Shown here in pieces: positions 24,201-34,663 of a stretch of 64,000 nucleotides of DNA. The notes beneath the pieces were generated by a model. The model ran no database searches, was not told the DNA's origin, and saw only the letters and a program-made list of their open reading frames with translations. A program made the position numbers and the translations under genes. Within the stretch, counting starts at the first letter, position 1. The number at the start of each line of letters is the position of its first letter. Origin of the DNA: Crossaster papposus (lineage: Eukaryota > Echinodermata > Asteroidea > Velatida > Solasteridae); NCBI GenBank assembly GCA_037893245.1, contig JBAIAA010000654.1, forward strand, positions 372,001 through 436,000, read 5' to 3'.

Positions 24201-27200
24201 TACGATTTGATATTTGATGTCCGAGAGTTGATCAAATAGGCCTACTAATTATTCTTGAAAGTGACACATCAAATATTCGTGTTTACAAGGTCTCAATCAC
24301 AAAGGCTGATCAATTATCTCTATAGAATACGCCAGCTCGGTATTTCAACTGCGCATGTGCACATCAAGATTTAAAGATTTTTCTTTCGAGAAAAACATGT
24401 TATCGTATGTGTGCAAAGATTATAGACCTTTATCACAGTACGCCATCTTGAAAGTAAAATGATACAAGTACAAATACAGGCCCTGTGCTTCGTTAACGTT
24501 AATGTTACTCGTTTATCAATAGTATACCGTCACTGAAACTTCATTTGGTCCACTGGTTTTAGGCTTTATTTTGTAGGCCATTCATCTGTTTTTAAGATTG
24601 TTAATCTGCTGTAACTTTGCGAGAGTCACTCGTTTACTGCACAGATTAATGGGGCTGCCATGTTTGTTTGTATTGTTTCCTTTTCAAAATGGCGCACCCC
24701 TGATAAATGTCTATTCATTATTATCTCACGGCGAACCGTATATACACTCCTGTGTTCTGAGAGTGCTGCGCAATCATCTTTACATTTCCTCGTCTTCCCA
24801 TAAGTTCCGCCACCCGTGCATCAAACCCTATTTCATGTTTACATGAAAACATAACGTGACGTCATTAGTAAACATGCTTATTGTGTTGCCTTTTGTCGAA
24901 TAACAAACTCTGTGTGATGAAGTAACATTAGATTTTCGTGCAAGTAACAATGGATGTTTTTGTTGTGTGTATCGTGTTTCTTTTGTTGGATGTTCATATA
25001 GTGATAAGATACGTCTTGAGTGCCAAAGTTTACATACAATGAAATCCGGGTTAGATAGAAAGCCAGCGATATAATCCAACCAACATGGAAGAAAGCCAAC
25101 GATGTGTTAAGACATCTCCCCTTTATCAATTTGCAATTTCCTCTGTGCATTTCCCTGAGGCGATCAAACTGGAAAATAAAACCTAAACAAAAATAATAAA
25201 GGTCGTGTTTCCTGAAATGAAATGTAAACGAAACATGTGATCGAATCCTTCGAAATGAGTCTTAAGAACCAGTTTTCCGTTATTTGTTTTTCACATGCAG
25301 TAGAAAGCACATAGTTTGCTCTTCATTTTAGTGCATCACTCAGGTTGACACCTTATAGTATACAGATGTTATTTGGATACAAGTTTTTACTGTTTCAATT
25401 GATTTCTATTGTGTGAGATAATTTTAAAAGGCTTATTGCTCAAAGGTAACTCTGGCGACTTGCGACTTATTGTGTTGGGTTGGGTCACAAATAATTAAAT
25501 CGAGATGACGTCATGCGCGTCTAGAAATCGATCGCCGACATGTGAACATTGCTAATCACTCACATGACCAGTCAAGCAGACATGCCACAATGACTGTGCG
25601 GATGTCGTCTCTACACGTGTTTGAAGAAAAACCTTCATGTAATTATCAATAAATATACCACACGAATACATATGTCATTGCTGAAATAAATGTATGTGAT
25701 TGTAAACCAGATAGGAAATATCAAATGTTAAAGAGCATAAACCTGAAAGTAAAGAAATAGGAATATTTTTTTTTTTTTTTAACAATGTCTCATTGTCGTT
25801 TGTTAATTTTTTTAGTGAAAGATGGCTTAGGATATGTATTTCACTTACGTATTCTGATAACGTCATAAACACACTAATCGGATCGCCTTCACATCGTGCA
25901 TGCATCCGGGTATAGCATGGCTTGAACTGAATCCATGGGCTCGCATTAAACAATACACAGCACAGCAACTATAAGCTGAATCTTCGAAAATAAGAACCGG
26001 GCGTTTTCTGTCAACATGCTCTCAGAATTTAAAGTTTAAATATGTCCTTCTGGAAGCGCTCAATTGGGCTACAAAACGCGCTTTGAACGAAATTATGTTA
26101 ATCGGAAAGAGCATTTCAAGGGGAACATTACAAATAAACGTATGCGTACTCCTTCGTGTGATCGTGTCCGATGTAATTTGTTTGTCTTTTCTCAGGAACG
26201 ATAAGACAATTAGGTTGGCTTCCTTATAACCATAAGTAAACAATCCAAAACATGACATTTAGGGGGATTTCAGGACCGTATGCATAAATGGACGCCACTG
26301 AAGCTAAATTCACCCACGTATATTTTTCATTTTCATGCACAACACAGACGAATTTGTAATGAAATTTACACTCGGTTTTTTTTTGCGTCATGTAATTACA
26401 AAGATGCTGGGTAATTTTAATCGAAAATTAAAAAAATAAGTTGAACTACGTCAGCGTCGCCATGCCAATGAATAAAGCAAATACAAAACAACATTGAAAA
26501 CATCAATAGACTGCACTGTATCCTTTGTGAACAAAAAGGTTTAAATTGTGAGCTGCTTTTTATTTAGAAACATTCGCTTTATTAGGCGATTCCGAATCGC
26601 CTAATAAACAATTTTTTCTCAAGAAAAACAACAACTTTATAAAGGTTTTATAAAAAGAAGTTTCCTAGCCAAATAAAAATGTGTATACACAGTTATTTGC
26701 ATGCAACACTCGTACAACTCGTACACCCGGTCGACAGTTTCCCTGTAACAACATTTTCCCTTTTTCTTTCCTTTTTGGACTTCATTTACACTGTTTTTCG
26801 TGCTTAACCCTAACTCCCTCACCATTGTTATTAAACAATACAATTCCTTCAAAATCCTCCAACTTCCTTTGTTGTGTAGGGAGTTAGGGTTAATATAGAA
26901 CCAATACGCCCTAAAGACAACACAAAAGAGCGTAGTAGTACAAATTGTACATGTTTCAAACGAGTTTTCGTATGGGACAACACTCAATTTACCCGCTCGT
27001 ATAATGACAGGGGATTTCTAGACGCATCTTACCTGACTGATGCGTATATGTCTAGTAACCTCTTGTCTAAGATGTTGTCTTCTGGTTCCCAAGTGTTGTG
27101 TCTATGGATAGAGAAACAATGGGATTGTATAAGTTGATATTAATTAATCCGAATTAAAACATTTGTTACGAAGAATGATGTTGTTGCGATGAAATCATGT

Positions 27201-29909
27201 ATTGTCGTTAGGAACGCAGTCTGCGTCCAAGACATCAACATTTTCGCAAACACAATTAAAAATGTACATGTTCTTGGCGACGTGAAAGAAGAACAAGAAC
27301 AGAAGAAATCTGAAGTGGTGATAATTTAATGGACGACGACTTAGCTATAATTCTTACTCGGGACAAATTTACCGTTTCCGTTTGGGCTAAATCGTCGAGA
27401 CTTTGTACAAGCATCGGACTTCACCGAAACAACGCCATAGTCAAATGCTTGGTTCGGATGAAAATTTCAGAATCATTTTAAAATAATGGTAACTTACTTG
27501 TTGGACCACCCCTTCCATTTCACAAGATATTCCGATTTTCCCTGAAAGAAAAATTTATATTAAGAAACAAGTTAACAAGTTAGACTGTTATTAGTTTGAT
27601 GGCCCTAACGCAACATATTTAAAAAGTGACTAAAACGTATAGCTATACAAATGGCGTTATAATTTTTTTTGACTATATAATATACCCAATTTCAATGTAA
27701 TATCATCACATTTAAACCATGCACAATATACAAACAATTCGCCAGCCTTGTATAGTTATAGAGCCGACATACACGGCGCGCTACATGACTCCGTACCATC
27801 GCATTAACTCAAAGCACCCTGCATGTTTCGCCTGGATATGTTTTAACATTGGAATATCTGAATACGTGGTTTACGGATGGCTGATGGCTTATCGCGAGTG
27901 TTTAACTAAATGGCTACAAGGTCATGAATGATTCGTGGCAAATCGACTTACACATCACTGGTCGACTAATGGTTCTCGCCCGAACATAATGTGTAAGATG
28001 ATCACGTGCATATTCGTCCAGACTCTTGTAATTCAACGACCCATGGATGCGTTCGATCGACTAAGATTATGAAGGCATGGTTAGCCCACAGACACGAGTT
28101 ATTGTATGTTTGTTGGTTACCTACAGGAGCTGTGCTCATTGAACGCTCGAACGCAGGCCATCACGATTATCATGTGATTCTCGTAGCCGCGGCCATAGCC
28201 ATTGACAAAACGAGGCTTTTCAGACTAAGGATTTCTTTTTAGATTTACTTTTGAGATTCACATAACAGCTTATCAACTCTTCCGAAATTGTCTTGTTCGT
28301 TAAAAGCAACAAAATTGAATTTTTGTTAAGTAGGGTGCAAAACCTGCACTATGATTTTGAATCTAAATATCTACCAACTTTTGCTGCCTCGTATTCGAGT
28401 GGTGAGTGCGAATGCAAATTATCACTATTAATTTATGTGTATTTCTAAATGGCCAATCACAGATCACTGACTGTTGGTTTGCGCCACGCTCCTGAATTAT
28501 CGCATTTTAGATTGTCCAATCAGCTTCTTAGAATTTGCAAATGCTATTTAACGTAACGATGCAATCAAAGACCAATCAGATCCCGTGGTTCGAAAGCAGC
28601 GCATTTCATTAACGTAACAACAAAACCAGGAAGTATTACTAAAACGTCAAGGCTGTGAATGAAACTGTCAGTGATTAGACTCCACATGGGTGGCCAGTAT
28701 AGTGCAATGTACACATGTGCAATGTACACATGTGCAATGTACACATGTGCAATGTACACATGTGCAATGTACACATGTGCAATGTACACATGTGCAATGT
28801 ACACATGTGCAATGTACACATGTGCAATGTACACATGTGCAATGTACACATGTGCAATGTACACATGTGCAATGTACACATGTGCAATGTACACATGTGC
28901 AATGTACACATGTGCAATGTACACATGTGCAATGTACACATGTGCAATGTACACATGTGCAATGTACACATGTGCAATGTACACATGTGCAATGTACACA
29001 TGTGCAATGTACACATGTGCAATGTACACATGTGCAATGTACACATGTGCAATGTACACATGTGCAATGTACACATGTGCAATGTACACATGTGCAATGT
29101 ACACATGTGCAATGTACACATGTGCAATGTACACATGTGCAATGTACACATGTGCAATGTACACATGTGCAATGTACACATGTGCAATGTACACATGTGC
29201 AATGTACACATGTGCAATGTACACATGTGCAATGTACACATGTGCACATGTGCAATGTACACATGTGCACATGTACAACATGTACAGTGTACAACATGTA
29301 CAGTGTACAACATGTACAATGTACAACATGTACAATGTACATGTACAGTATGTACACTGTACACTGCATCCCACACTGATCACATGTAAATACGTTGCAG
29401 ATACAGCACAGCCTTGCACTCATTGCTCCATGCTTGCACTCAATGCTAGGTGTGTGCTGGGGTATAACGTCAGTGTGTATCTAATGTCGTGACGTATACG
29501 TTGCAACTTATCTTGGAAAGCGCTAGCAGGAATCCCTGGAATGATATTTGAATAACGTACAATTCAGCGACATCATAGCTCTTTCCTGTATATTGGAGCA
29601 AGCTGGCTTAGTAGCTGAAGTGCATGAAGGAACCATTATTTTGTTATAATGTTGCCCAATCACTGAATAACCTAAACAATTACCGTTTTTATTAAGTTAT
29701 TTTTGTACGTATATAGTTATATACTTCTTTTTAACAAATTATGACTGACACCATCTCTCAAACAAATCCTATTTGTCATTAGGTACCTTTCTCCTTCGTT
29801 TTCCTTTGATTGTCTCCACGATGTAGACGTCATTCCGAGACTGGCCGAGTTCTTCCACTGCTCCTACGGGCCTAGCTGGTATATTCAAACTGACCGTGCT
29901 TCTCTGCAT
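20422..29909 (-). CDS. Polycomb CBX-family protein, gene A (5 coding exons, 388 aa)
   Basis: The coding sequence joins 29909-29787, 27541-27498, 27101-27033, 22856-22802 and 21297-20422. These total 1167 nt, open throughout, with every intron GT/AG. Residues about 28-79 form a chromodomain (VYIVE, EYLVKWKGW, NTWEPEDNILD). The three cage residues that read methyl-lysine in this family are present as Tyr29, Trp50 and Trp53. Residues 98-388 are a long Ser/Pro-rich and partly acidic region ending in a C-box (about 358-388, VTDVTAGGITITIRES then GFF). In known CBX proteins the chromodomain binds H3K27me3 and the C-box binds the RAWUL domain of RING1, so a nuclear PRC1 subunit is inferred. The orthology group (CBX2/4/6/7/8) cannot be fixed. 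Gene B lies upstream on the same strand. Exon 4 and the start codon are the least certain parts. Confidence 0.9.
21298..22801 (-). other. gene A intron 4
   Basis: It contains a tRNA-like 3' half on the minus strand at about 21690-21745 (GGTCGAAGGTTCAAGTCCCGCC, possible SINE). It also holds a poly-G run and an ATCCT/ATGCT pentanucleotide repeat at 22596-22675. No exon is seen. Confidence 0.55.
22802..22856 (-). CDS. gene A exon 4: basic linker
   Basis: This 55-nt exon has acceptor TTTCCATTGCAG and donor GTGAGA, phase 2 in and phase 0 out. It is the same length and phase as gene B exon 4, and that is the main reason for choosing it. It encodes RTGVTSRGGRRIRRQISQ: basic, but without the GRPGRKP-like motif of gene B or the KRGPKPK-like motif of vertebrate CBX proteins. 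Without it, exon 3 (phase 2) could not join exon 5 (phase 0) in frame. A different small exon elsewhere in the 5.7 kb between exons 3 and 5 is possible. A transcript read would settle it. Confidence 0.66.
23788..24061. mobile_element. MITE with GGGCCCAATTTCACGG termini
   Basis: GGGCCCAATTTCACGGCGCT at the left is mirrored by AGCGCCGTGAAATTGGGCCC-type sequence at the right. Arms continue with CTTAAGCA-like and TTAGCA motifs through most of its 274 bp. Termini of this style are widespread in invertebrate genomes. No transposase is present. Confidence 0.85.
26578..26608. repeat. 31-bp near-perfect palindrome
   Basis: The arms TTTATTAGGCGATTC and GAATCGCCTAATAAA are exact inverses around a single C. 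Confidence 0.95.
26804..26893. repeat. 16-bp perfect inverted repeat, 58-nt loop
   Basis: TTAACCCTAACTCCCT (26804-26819) and AGGGAGTTAGGGTTAA (26878-26893) are exact inverses. The CCCTAA core resembles a telomere unit but is not repeated. Confidence 0.92.
27033..27101 (-). CDS. gene A exon 3: end of chromodomain
   Basis: This 69-nt exon (acceptor CCATAG, donor GTAAGA, phase 2 in and out) encodes HNTWEPEDNILDKRLLDIYASV plus a split Arg. The segment WEPEDNILD is the hallmark of the chromodomain C-terminal helix in Polycomb and HP1 proteins. The exon is one codon longer than gene B exon 3. Confidence 0.94.
27498..27541 (-). CDS. gene A exon 2: chromodomain core
   Basis: This 44-nt exon lies between a CTTTCAG acceptor and a GTAAGT donor, phase 0 in and phase 2 out. 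It encodes GKSEYLVKWKGWSN plus two bases of a Lys codon. Trp50 and Trp53 are the second and third aromatic cage residues. Length and phases are identical to gene B exon 2, which supports both models. Confidence 0.94.
27542..29786 (-). other. gene A intron 1 with a large minisatellite
   Basis: This intron separates the start exon from the chromodomain core. Its middle is the 15-bp minisatellite at 28703-29345. The rest (27542-28702, 29346-29786) shows no exon or known repeat. Confidence 0.7.
28703..29345. repeat. 15-bp minisatellite, about 37 near-perfect copies, with a decayed end
   Basis: GTGCAATGTACACAT repeats without visible change from about 28703 to 29262. It then breaks into ACATGTACAACATGTACAGT-type variants to 29345. 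Fifteen is a multiple of three and the unit lacks stops in most registers, so long artificial frames appear on both strands. ACATGT and TGTACA are self-complementary, so both strands can form hairpins. Confidence 0.97.
29787..29909 (-). CDS. gene A exon 1: start and first chromodomain strand
   Basis: This exon gives 41 codons from ATG at 29909-29907 to AAG, followed by the donor GTACCT (phase 0). It encodes VYIVETIKGKRRRK, the first strand of the chromodomain with cage residue Tyr29. About 26 residues precede the domain, more than the 5-10 usual in CBX proteins. The stretch EELGQSRND just before it resembles the usual CBX start, so the first 17 residues may be an extension. The frame remains open upstream of the ATG as far as a TGA near 29950. 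A possible acceptor (TATAG) lies in between, so an upstream exon supplying the true start cannot be excluded. Confidence 0.83.
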
Positions 29910-30548
29910 CTTTACCGGGTCCTCCGCGTCGCAGGCCCCTATAACTAGACAGTGTAGTCAGTGCATGTAGCGCACCATAATTATTAGCAATATTATCACA
30001 TAAGTCTGCAATTCACACTGCACGAACCGGCTATTGAACATTATTCTTTGAACCGACCTCGTACGTGGAATAATAGCAGCGATATGCTGTCATAGCGTTT
30101 ATCATCATCAGTTAACGCATCAATGTTTTTCGTATACGTGCATAGCTGATTCACCGTGTATCATTGAATTGCGCTAGCGGATCGGTGGGTAGTAGTATCA
30201 TAGAGAAAGGAACTATGTACGCGTTATGATGGCACAAGTACTGGACGGTGTTATCGACGCCACCACTCGATACAGTGACGTAACCGACGTCAATGATCGC
30301 AGGCTGAGATATGGCATCCAGTAATCGACTCTCGTAGCTTCGATTTCCCTAAGTAGTGTCGAGGTTTAGTTATAATCATCGCAGATACACGACGACCCTA
30401 GACAATTTAAACCCGGCTCTCGTGTACGGGTCAGTGGATTCAGCAAACTCTCCCACAAAGCTTTCCCCTCTACCTATAGCCAAACAGACATAGAACCACA
30501 TGTTTATTCCCAGGCAATCTGCCCACTCATTATTGTAATATCTCTTAA
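29910..30548 (-). other. upstream region of gene A
   Basis: This is the expected promoter or 5' UTR region. I see no TATA box or CpG island I would rely on. Confidence 0.4.
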
Positions 30549-30933
30549 AGGGATCGTACACGTTTGGTAATTGGAACCCATTGTTTGTTTCACTCCTATA
30601 TAGTTATAGATATATACCATAAAACTAACCTGTAAAAAATCATTTCAAAAGGTAGTAGCGATTTCGAGATATTGCCGAAAATCTGGAGCGGTTATGTAAA
30701 CGCAGAAAGAATAATCTACATTGGAATACACAGTCTGAGAAACGTCACTGCAGTAACGCTTCTCAGATTCAAATTTGTGGGGATAAAAAGTGATATCTTT
30801 TTCCATAACCGCAGTACTTCGAAGTGAAAAGTTTCTAAAATGCATTATACTATCCAAAGCTGCTGTACTTCTTACCAAGTAAGTTTTTATTGCCATTAAT
30901 TTTTGGAGTAATTACCAAAAGTATACGATCCCT
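30549..30933. mobile_element. TTAA-flanked MITE, 385 bp
   Basis: TTAA at 30545-30548 and 30934-30937 flank AGGGATCGTACACGTTTGG and the inverse CCAAAAGTATACGATCCCT. Pairing extends through GGTAATT/AATTACC. This is a piggyBac-type duplication and the interior is non-coding. It sits about 640 bases upstream of the gene A start codon. Confidence 0.87.
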
Positions 30934-31509
30934 TTAAGTTAATATGCAAACCCACGCACAAGCAAACTCTGTTTGCTAACAATCGACACGACTCGCTTGG
31001 TATCTAATCGTGGTATATAATTGTCCCTTCTAAAAAATGCTATTGCTTTGTGCGCCAAAACATATTCAATGTATACGTAGTAGTTGCTGTATATGCATTT
31101 TGTGTTTAAACGAAGCAACAAATATTATTGTTCAAAATGACGGCAGGATTCATTTAGGGGCAATACACCGACTGAGAATATCTGGCTTTCATGAACTACT
31201 TTCTACTTTAGTTTATTTATTTATTCCATTTCTTTACCCAGGGTGTGCCCAAACAGTTTAAAACTGGTTTTCATTGGGGCCCTGCATACATCATCAAATA
31301 AAATAACAGTACATATTATAAATACAAGGATATTACAGGAATTCTAAACATTAATACTAATTCTGATTTACGAGATAGGCGAAAACCCGCCAAATAAAAA
31401 AACCTTTTAGGTGAAAAATAAGAAGGGGAAATTCCTATCCGGCTCCACATTATAGTGGCAACCAAGTTCTAACTCCGTAGATCAGCGCAATTGGAATAAT
31501 ATCTAACAC

Positions 31510-34434
31510 TCAGATGGCATGTCGGAGCTCTGATTTAAATGTGCTTAATGAGTCCAATGTTCGCAATTGTTCGGGCAGATTATTCCAAATATTTGCACCA
31601 CTCACAGCGAAACTTGTGGCGTAGCATTCTTTTTTGGCGAAAGGAACTTTCAGTGCCGTGTGGGTTGATTGCCTTGTTTCGCGAATTACTGTAAGTGGTT
31701 TGAAAATATTTGTCATGTACAAAGGAGTCATTTTGTTGATACTTTTGAAGACAAGAATAGCCTTTTTTGACTTGACTCTTTTTGAAAAAGGGGCCCAATT
31801 AAGACGAGCAAACATATCCTCTGAAGGGGTGAGGAAGGTACATTTAAGGATTATCCGCGCGGCTCTTTTGAGACATTTGTTTAACATATTATCGTGAGAT
31901 ATGTACCTTCCTCCCCACACAGTACAACAATACTCTAATGTTGGCATAACTAGACTTACAAATAGTGTGTGCAAGCTGTGCTGAGGAATACAATCACGGA
32001 TTCTTCTTAGTATACCTAATTTAGACACCACATTTTTTCTTACGTATTCGACATGTGGGCCCCAACGTAATGCTTCATCAATAATTACACCCAAACATTT
32101 ATAAGACTTCACATTTTCAATACGACTACCAGCAATGCATACATTTAAATTAACATTAGATATTTTCTGCCTAGTACCAATAAGCATGCATTTGGTTTTG
32201 GTGGCGTTTAAAGCTAGCTTGTTTCTTCCGCACCAGTTGTGAAAACTAGTAAGAGCTGTATTTAAGCTACTTTCTATTATATTAATGTTGGAGGAGCTAC
32301 ACGTTAATGTGGAGTCATCTGCATACATAAATAAATTGCAGTTTGGGGCAATACAAAATGGAAGGTCACTAGTATAAACAATGAATAAAAGTGGACCTAG
32401 TATCGACCCCTGTGGAACACCAGTGTTTACGGACAGGACCTTTGATATGGTGCCGCCAATATTCACAGACTGACTACGTTCACTTAGGTACGACTTAAAC
32501 CAATTTATTACAGAAGATGACATGTTCATCCTTTCTAGTTTCTTTAGTAAGATTTCATGATCAACACAATCAAATGCTTTACTGAGGTCTATAAACACAC
32601 TGCCTGTAACTTGTCCATTCTCCATGGCCGCAAAACACTTGTTTGCTAAGTCATGTAGGGTGCTTTCAGTTGAGTGCAGGGGTCTAAATCCCGACTGGCA
32701 ACTAGGAATCAGATTGTTTTCATCAAGATATCTATATACCGATGAGTGCACCCATCTTTCTAAAATCTTAGAGATAATTGGCAGTATAGAAATTGGACGA
32801 TAGTTACCTGTACTACATTTATCTCCTCCCTTGTGAATTGGTGTTACTAAAGCATGTTTCCAATCTTTAGGGTATCGCTCACATCTTATAGACAGGTTAA
32901 CAATATGAGTTAAAGATTTAATGATATAAGGTGAAGCAATTTTAATCATTTTAACACTAATTCCATCCGGACCTGTTGCTTTCCCAACCGACATGGATGA
33001 TATTTGCTTTCGAACAAACTCTTCTGTAATGTTAGGTACTACGCAATCTTCATCAACAGAATCAAATATAGAGGCGTCAGTATTGTCATCTATTTCAAGT
33101 TCACGCAAAGGGTAATTTCCAGCAGTACGCTTGCCGATTGTTGAAAAGTGTTCATTTAATGTATCAGCAATGTCGGCGATATTGTCAATATTTTCCCCAT
33201 TTGGGGAAGTAATCGAAGTTGGTACAGTTTTTTGTTTCTTAGGGAGTACCTCCTTCAGAGTTTTCCACAGCATAGAAGAGTTGCTTTTATTTTCTTCTAT
33301 GGCGGATGTGTAGTAATTACTCTTTTTACTGCGGATTTTATTAGTAACATTGTTCCGCAGGTTTTTGTATGAATCCCAATGAATTTGTAAGCCTGTGTGC
33401 TTTGCAATTTTGTGTACACGATCGCGCTGCCGCATAAGTTTAAGAATTTCGCTATCGAGCCACGGTACTGAGGCACCCCGAATGCGTTTGGTTTTGACTG
33501 GCGCATGGAGGTTAATAATACTCATAAATATGGAGTACCATATAGACCATGCATTATCCACATCATAACAACCAAAAACATCTTGCCATGGTGCATTACG
33601 GAGATCGTCCGTAAATGCATCACTGTCTATATTTTTTAGACATCGAAAATTTATTGAACGACCTTTCATTTTTGGTGTTTTCCAACTGTGTAGCCCATAA
33701 ACAAGATAATGATCACTGATTAGGACTGGTAAAACACCACAGTCCTTTATGAGCTCTGGGTGGGAACTAAAAATGAGATCGATGGTAGTTTTAGTAGATT
33801 CAGTGACACGTGTTGGGTCATGTATGAGTTGCGCCATTTGGAACAAACTAAAGCAAGAAATAATTGGATTTGATTGCATACTATCGTATTCCTCTGAAAC
33901 ATCACAATTAAAGTCCCCAGTTGTAATAATTTCTTTACATTCACACGAGGCCTTATTAAGGATATCACTCAGTTTTCCCATAAATTCGACAGAGCTTGAA
34001 GGAGGCCTATAAATAGAACTGATAAGCACAGGCTGTCTTTGTTTGCACTTAATTTCAACCCATATACACTCGACATCATATATTTCGAGATCTTCACGAC
34101 GAGAGAACATTAGGGTATCTCGAATGTAAATTGCAACACCGCCACCATGTCGGTTCCTGTCTTTTCTGACAATAGAATAATTTGGTAGAGTTATTTCGTC
34201 ATCAGAGATTGAGGCGTCGCAAAAAGTTTCGTTTAGACAGATGATGTCGAATGGATTTTTAGACATTACAATCTTAAAATGGTCAAATTTGTTTATGAGG
34301 CTTCTTACATTAAGATGGGCGAATGAGAAACCCTCGGAACTTTGATTGCAGATAATACCATCTGTTATGTCTATTTTAGAACCTTGCCTTGTGGGTTGAG
34401 CAGCTCCCTGACCATTTTCAGATGTTGGTTCCAC
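31510..34434 (-). CDS. LINE ORF2: apurinic-type endonuclease and reverse transcriptase, 974 aa, intact
   Basis: The endonuclease domain (about 36-265) shows LNVRSL, LNETF, RHGGGVAIYI, TTGDFNCD, TIDLIFSSH and ISDHYLV, the usual catalytic signatures. The reverse transcriptase (about 470-760) shows VGKATGPDGI, NYRPISILPIISKILE, SGFRPLHSTE, DLSKAFDCVDHEILL, GVPQGSILGPLLF and the catalytic YADD at 704-707. The C-terminal region ends in the typical WNNLPEQLR and FKSELR segments. There is no internal stop or frameshift over 974 codons, so the copy is young. The first residue shown is a GTG. The frame continues upstream to a TGA near 34574 without an ATG, so initiation probably depends on the overlapping upstream frame, or the true start is lost. 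Confidence 0.95.
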   Translation of the reverse strand: MEPTSENGQGAAQPTRQGSKIDITDGIICNQSSEGFSFAHLNVRSLINKFDHFKIVMSKNPFDIICLNETFCDASISDDEITLPNYSIVRKDRNRHGGGVAIYIRDTLMFSRREDLEIYDVECIWVEIKCKQRQPVLISSIYRPPSSSVEFMGKLSDILNKASCECKEIITTGDFNCDVSEEYDSMQSNPIISCFSLFQMAQLIHDPTRVTESTKTTIDLIFSSHPELIKDCGVLPVLISDHYLVYGLHSWKTPKMKGRSINFRCLKNIDSDAFTDDLRNAPWQDVFGCYDVDNAWSIWYSIFMSIINLHAPVKTKRIRGASVPWLDSEILKLMRQRDRVHKIAKHTGLQIHWDSYKNLRNNVTNKIRSKKSNYYTSAIEENKSNSSMLWKTLKEVLPKKQKTVPTSITSPNGENIDNIADIADTLNEHFSTIGKRTAGNYPLRELEIDDNTDASIFDSVDEDCVVPNITEEFVRKQISSMSVGKATGPDGISVKMIKIASPYIIKSLTHIVNLSIRCERYPKDWKHALVTPIHKGGDKCSTGNYRPISILPIISKILERWVHSSVYRYLDENNLIPSCQSGFRPLHSTESTLHDLANKCFAAMENGQVTGSVFIDLSKAFDCVDHEILLKKLERMNMSSSVINWFKSYLSERSQSVNIGGTISKVLSVNTGVPQGSILGPLLFIVYTSDLPFCIAPNCNLFMYADDSTLTCSSSNINIIESSLNTALTSFHNWCGRNKLALNATKTKCMLIGTRQKISNVNLNVCIAGSRIENVKSYKCLGVIIDEALRWGPHVEYVRKNVVSKLGILRRIRDCIPQHSLHTLFVSLVMPTLEYCCTVWGGRYISHDNMLNKCLKRAARIILKCTFLTPSEDMFARLNWAPFSKRVKSKKAILVFKSINKMTPLYMTNIFKPLTVIRETRQSTHTALKVPFAKKECYATSFAVSGANIWNNLPEQLRTLDSLSTFKSELRHAI

Positions 34435-34663
34435 TCCTGGCCTCGATAATGTGTCGGGGGTGCTCTGGTCTGGGATACTGGCTGCCGTCGTTGATTGAGG
34501 TTGATTTGGTGCCGTTTCTGATGGGGATGCGGGTAATACTGGTTGGCCATTAGAAAACCCGTCGGAACATCACGGGTCGCTGTAGTCCGCTTCGTCAGGA
34601 CATCAGAGTACAAACTCTGACCGAAAGGGGTTTTCTGATGTGGAATGCGACTATCAAAGGTCG
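34371..34663 (-). pseudogene. possible 3' end of LINE ORF1 overlapping ORF2
   Basis: An open frame in another register runs into the start of ORF2 and stops at 34371 after QGKVLK. It is rich in His, Gln and Pro (for example HPHQKRHQINLNQRRQP). ORF1/ORF2 overlaps are common in this class of LINEs. No zinc-knuckle or coiled-coil motif is visible in the piece that remains, and the 5' part is missing where the minisatellite begins. Confidence 0.4.

Larger units (their letters stand above)
22857..27032 (-). other. gene A intron 3 (4.2 kb)
   Basis: It holds a MITE (23788-24061), an inverted copy of the TTAA element of 17629 (about 26020-26275), a 31-bp palindrome (26578-26608) and an inverted repeat with CCCTAA (26804-26893). 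CAAGATGGCG on the minus strand at about 24442 is YY1-like, but its frame closes after eight codons. Confidence 0.6.
31211..34663 (-). mobile_element. APE-type non-LTR retrotransposon (LINE), 5'-truncated
   Basis: This is one insertion on the minus strand. From its 5' side it holds a fragment of an upstream frame (34663-34371), an intact endonuclease/reverse transcriptase frame (34434-31510) and a 3' UTR of about 300 bases. The UTR ends in a GC-rich segment, a CCCTGGGTAAAG-like end and an AATAAATAAATAAA tail. Short A-rich terminal repeats of that kind are typical of CR1/L2/Crack-like clades. No clear target-site duplication was found. At the 5' end it abuts a pyrimidine-rich minisatellite. The clade is inferred from motif style only. 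Confidence 0.9.

Noticed and set aside
28565..29492. Long open frames (220-284 codons) on both strands with CTCVHCTCVH-like repeats
   Set aside because: They are translations of the 15-bp minisatellite; the period is a multiple of three, so frames stay open by arithmetic.
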